Source of the DNA: Metabacillus sediminilitoris
Lineage (GTDB): Bacteria; Bacillota; Bacilli; Bacillales; Bacillaceae
Assembly: GCF_009720625.1 (NCBI RefSeq)
Contig: NZ_CP046266.1
Span: 1,683,501-1,747,500, forward strand
Length of the DNA: 64,000 nucleotides
Direction of reading: 5' to 3'
Both the position numbers and the translations under genes were made by a program. This document shows, one piece after another, positions 63,481-64,000 of the stretch. A model generated the notes under the pieces. That model was not told the DNA's origin and did not search any database. It saw only the letters and a program-made list of their open reading frames with translations. Each line of letters begins with the position of its first letter. Position 1 is the stretch's first letter.

Positions 63481-64000
63481 ATGAAACATATTTTTCAAAA
63501 AGGAAATGATCCTACAAAACCGGTTTTGCTTGTCCTGCACGGTACAGGGGGAAATGAATTAGACATGCTGCCGATTGCAGGCAGAATTGATGCGGATGCA
63601 TCTGTACTAAGTGTTCGAGGAAATGTCCTTGAAAATGGCATGCCTCGTTTCTTTCGCAGATTAGCAGAAGGTGTTTTTGATGAAGAAGATCTCATCTTCC
63701 GAACAAAAGAATTACATGATTTTTTAGATGAAGCGGCAGAGAAGTATCAGTTTGATCGGGATAATATCGTAGCGATTGGCTATTCAAATGGAGCAAATAT
63801 TGCAGGAAGTTTATTATTTCACTATGAAAATGCGTTAAAAGGTGCTATTTTACATCATCCAATGGTTCCAAGAAGAGGCGTCGAATTACCGAACTTAGAA
63901 GGAAAATCGATCTTTATAGGCGCTGGGTCAAATGATCCGATGTGCTCACCTGAGGAATCTACTGAACTTCAATCACTATTAGAGAGTGCGAATGCAAACG
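63481..64000 (+). CDS. mhqD: MhqD-like carboxylesterase/phospholipase (runs off the window)
   Basis: The first 173 residues of an alpha/beta hydrolase of the dienelactone hydrolase/carboxylesterase type: LLVLHGTGGNELDMLPIA (oxyanion region), the nucleophile elbow GYSNGANIAGSLL (Ser near residue 103) and the Asp region GAGSNDPMCSPEES. The start ATG is 3 bases after the stop of the dioxygenase relic. Same neighbourhood as mhqE-mhqD or mhqO in B. subtilis. No stop is reached before the window ends. Confidence 0.85.
   Translation, partial: MKHIFQKGNDPTKPVLLVLHGTGGNELDMLPIAGRIDADASVLSVRGNVLENGMPRFFRRLAEGVFDEEDLIFRTKELHDFLDEAAEKYQFDRDNIVAIGYSNGANIAGSLLFHYENALKGAILHHPMVPRRGVELPNLEGKSIFIGAGSNDPMCSPEESTELQSLLESANAN

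Overview
The window looks like chromosome from a low-GC, spore-forming member of the Bacillaceae (Bacillus sensu lato). The evidence is AGGAGG-type ribosome binding sites with frequent TTG/GTG starts, a gerA-type spore germination operon, HPr kinase with CcpA-type cre-like sites, YumC-type ferredoxin reductase, a kam/yod lysine locus and MhqR/YodB-type quinone-stress genes. Nothing indicates a phage or plasmid. The window does carry several insertion-element remnants and many short repeat elements.

Layout. 0-8.5 kb: hydrolase, ferredoxin and ferredoxin reductase, FkbM methyltransferase, an rsbT-kinase-rsbR stress-signalling module, an MFS transporter and a winged-helix protein. 8.6-13.5 kb: a non-PTS sucrose operon (LacI regulator, frameshifted H+ symporter, GH32 invertase, fructokinase) with paired operators and a cre-like site. 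13.8-16.4 kb: MFS transporter and a divergent HprK, both on the minus strand. 16.7-20.7 kb: a gerA-type operon with a small fourth gene, followed by a 52-bp tandem repeat array. 21.4-24.7 kb: a small ORF, a gntP pseudogene and a secreted 5'-nucleotidase. 25.0-38.5 kb: a lysine/beta-lysine catabolic locus (sigma-54 activator, ablB, kamA, yokU, yodT-, yodS-, yodR- and yodQ-like genes, and a second class III aminotransferase), interrupted by a TetR/MFS pair and a uspA gene. kamA has a consensus -24/-12 promoter with upstream activator sites, and two repeat arrays in inverted orientation flank the yodT-yodQ block. 38.6-44.1 kb: a GNAT pseudogene, a DUF3231 protein, an orphan LXG protein, and an Rrf2 / cysteine-dioxygenase-like / HpaB-like cassette.

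44.4-53.7 kb: a sugar-phosphate cluster (small stress protein, glpX, rpiA, zwf, tkt, gnd, tal, pgi). It encodes most of a cyclic oxidative pentose phosphate pathway; pgl and rpe are not in it. 54-64 kb: a quinone/electrophile-stress island with azoreductase, MhqR-type MarR regulator, ring-cleaving dioxygenase, LLM monooxygenase, FMN reductase, HesB-like protein, YodB/CatR-like HxlR regulator, DoxX, nitroreductase and an Spx-like protein, then a decayed mhqN/mhqO-like pair and the start of an mhqD-like esterase.

The most interesting signal is regulatory. The promoter before the glpX unit and the promoter before zwf have the same design: TTGACT, 17 bp, TATTAT, then an operator of the form GGTTAY-ATAAA-GTAACC touching the -10. 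A related site lies between the divergent HxlR-type regulator and doxX. This suggests one redox or electrophile sensor coordinating NADPH production with quinone detoxification. MhqR-type palindromes (TCTCGAATTCGAGA and relatives) mark the second regulon. Several genes carry single-base indels in A-runs (permease, uspA, nitroreductase, GNAT, possibly the kinase-rsbR junction); these are either real decay or sequencing errors.
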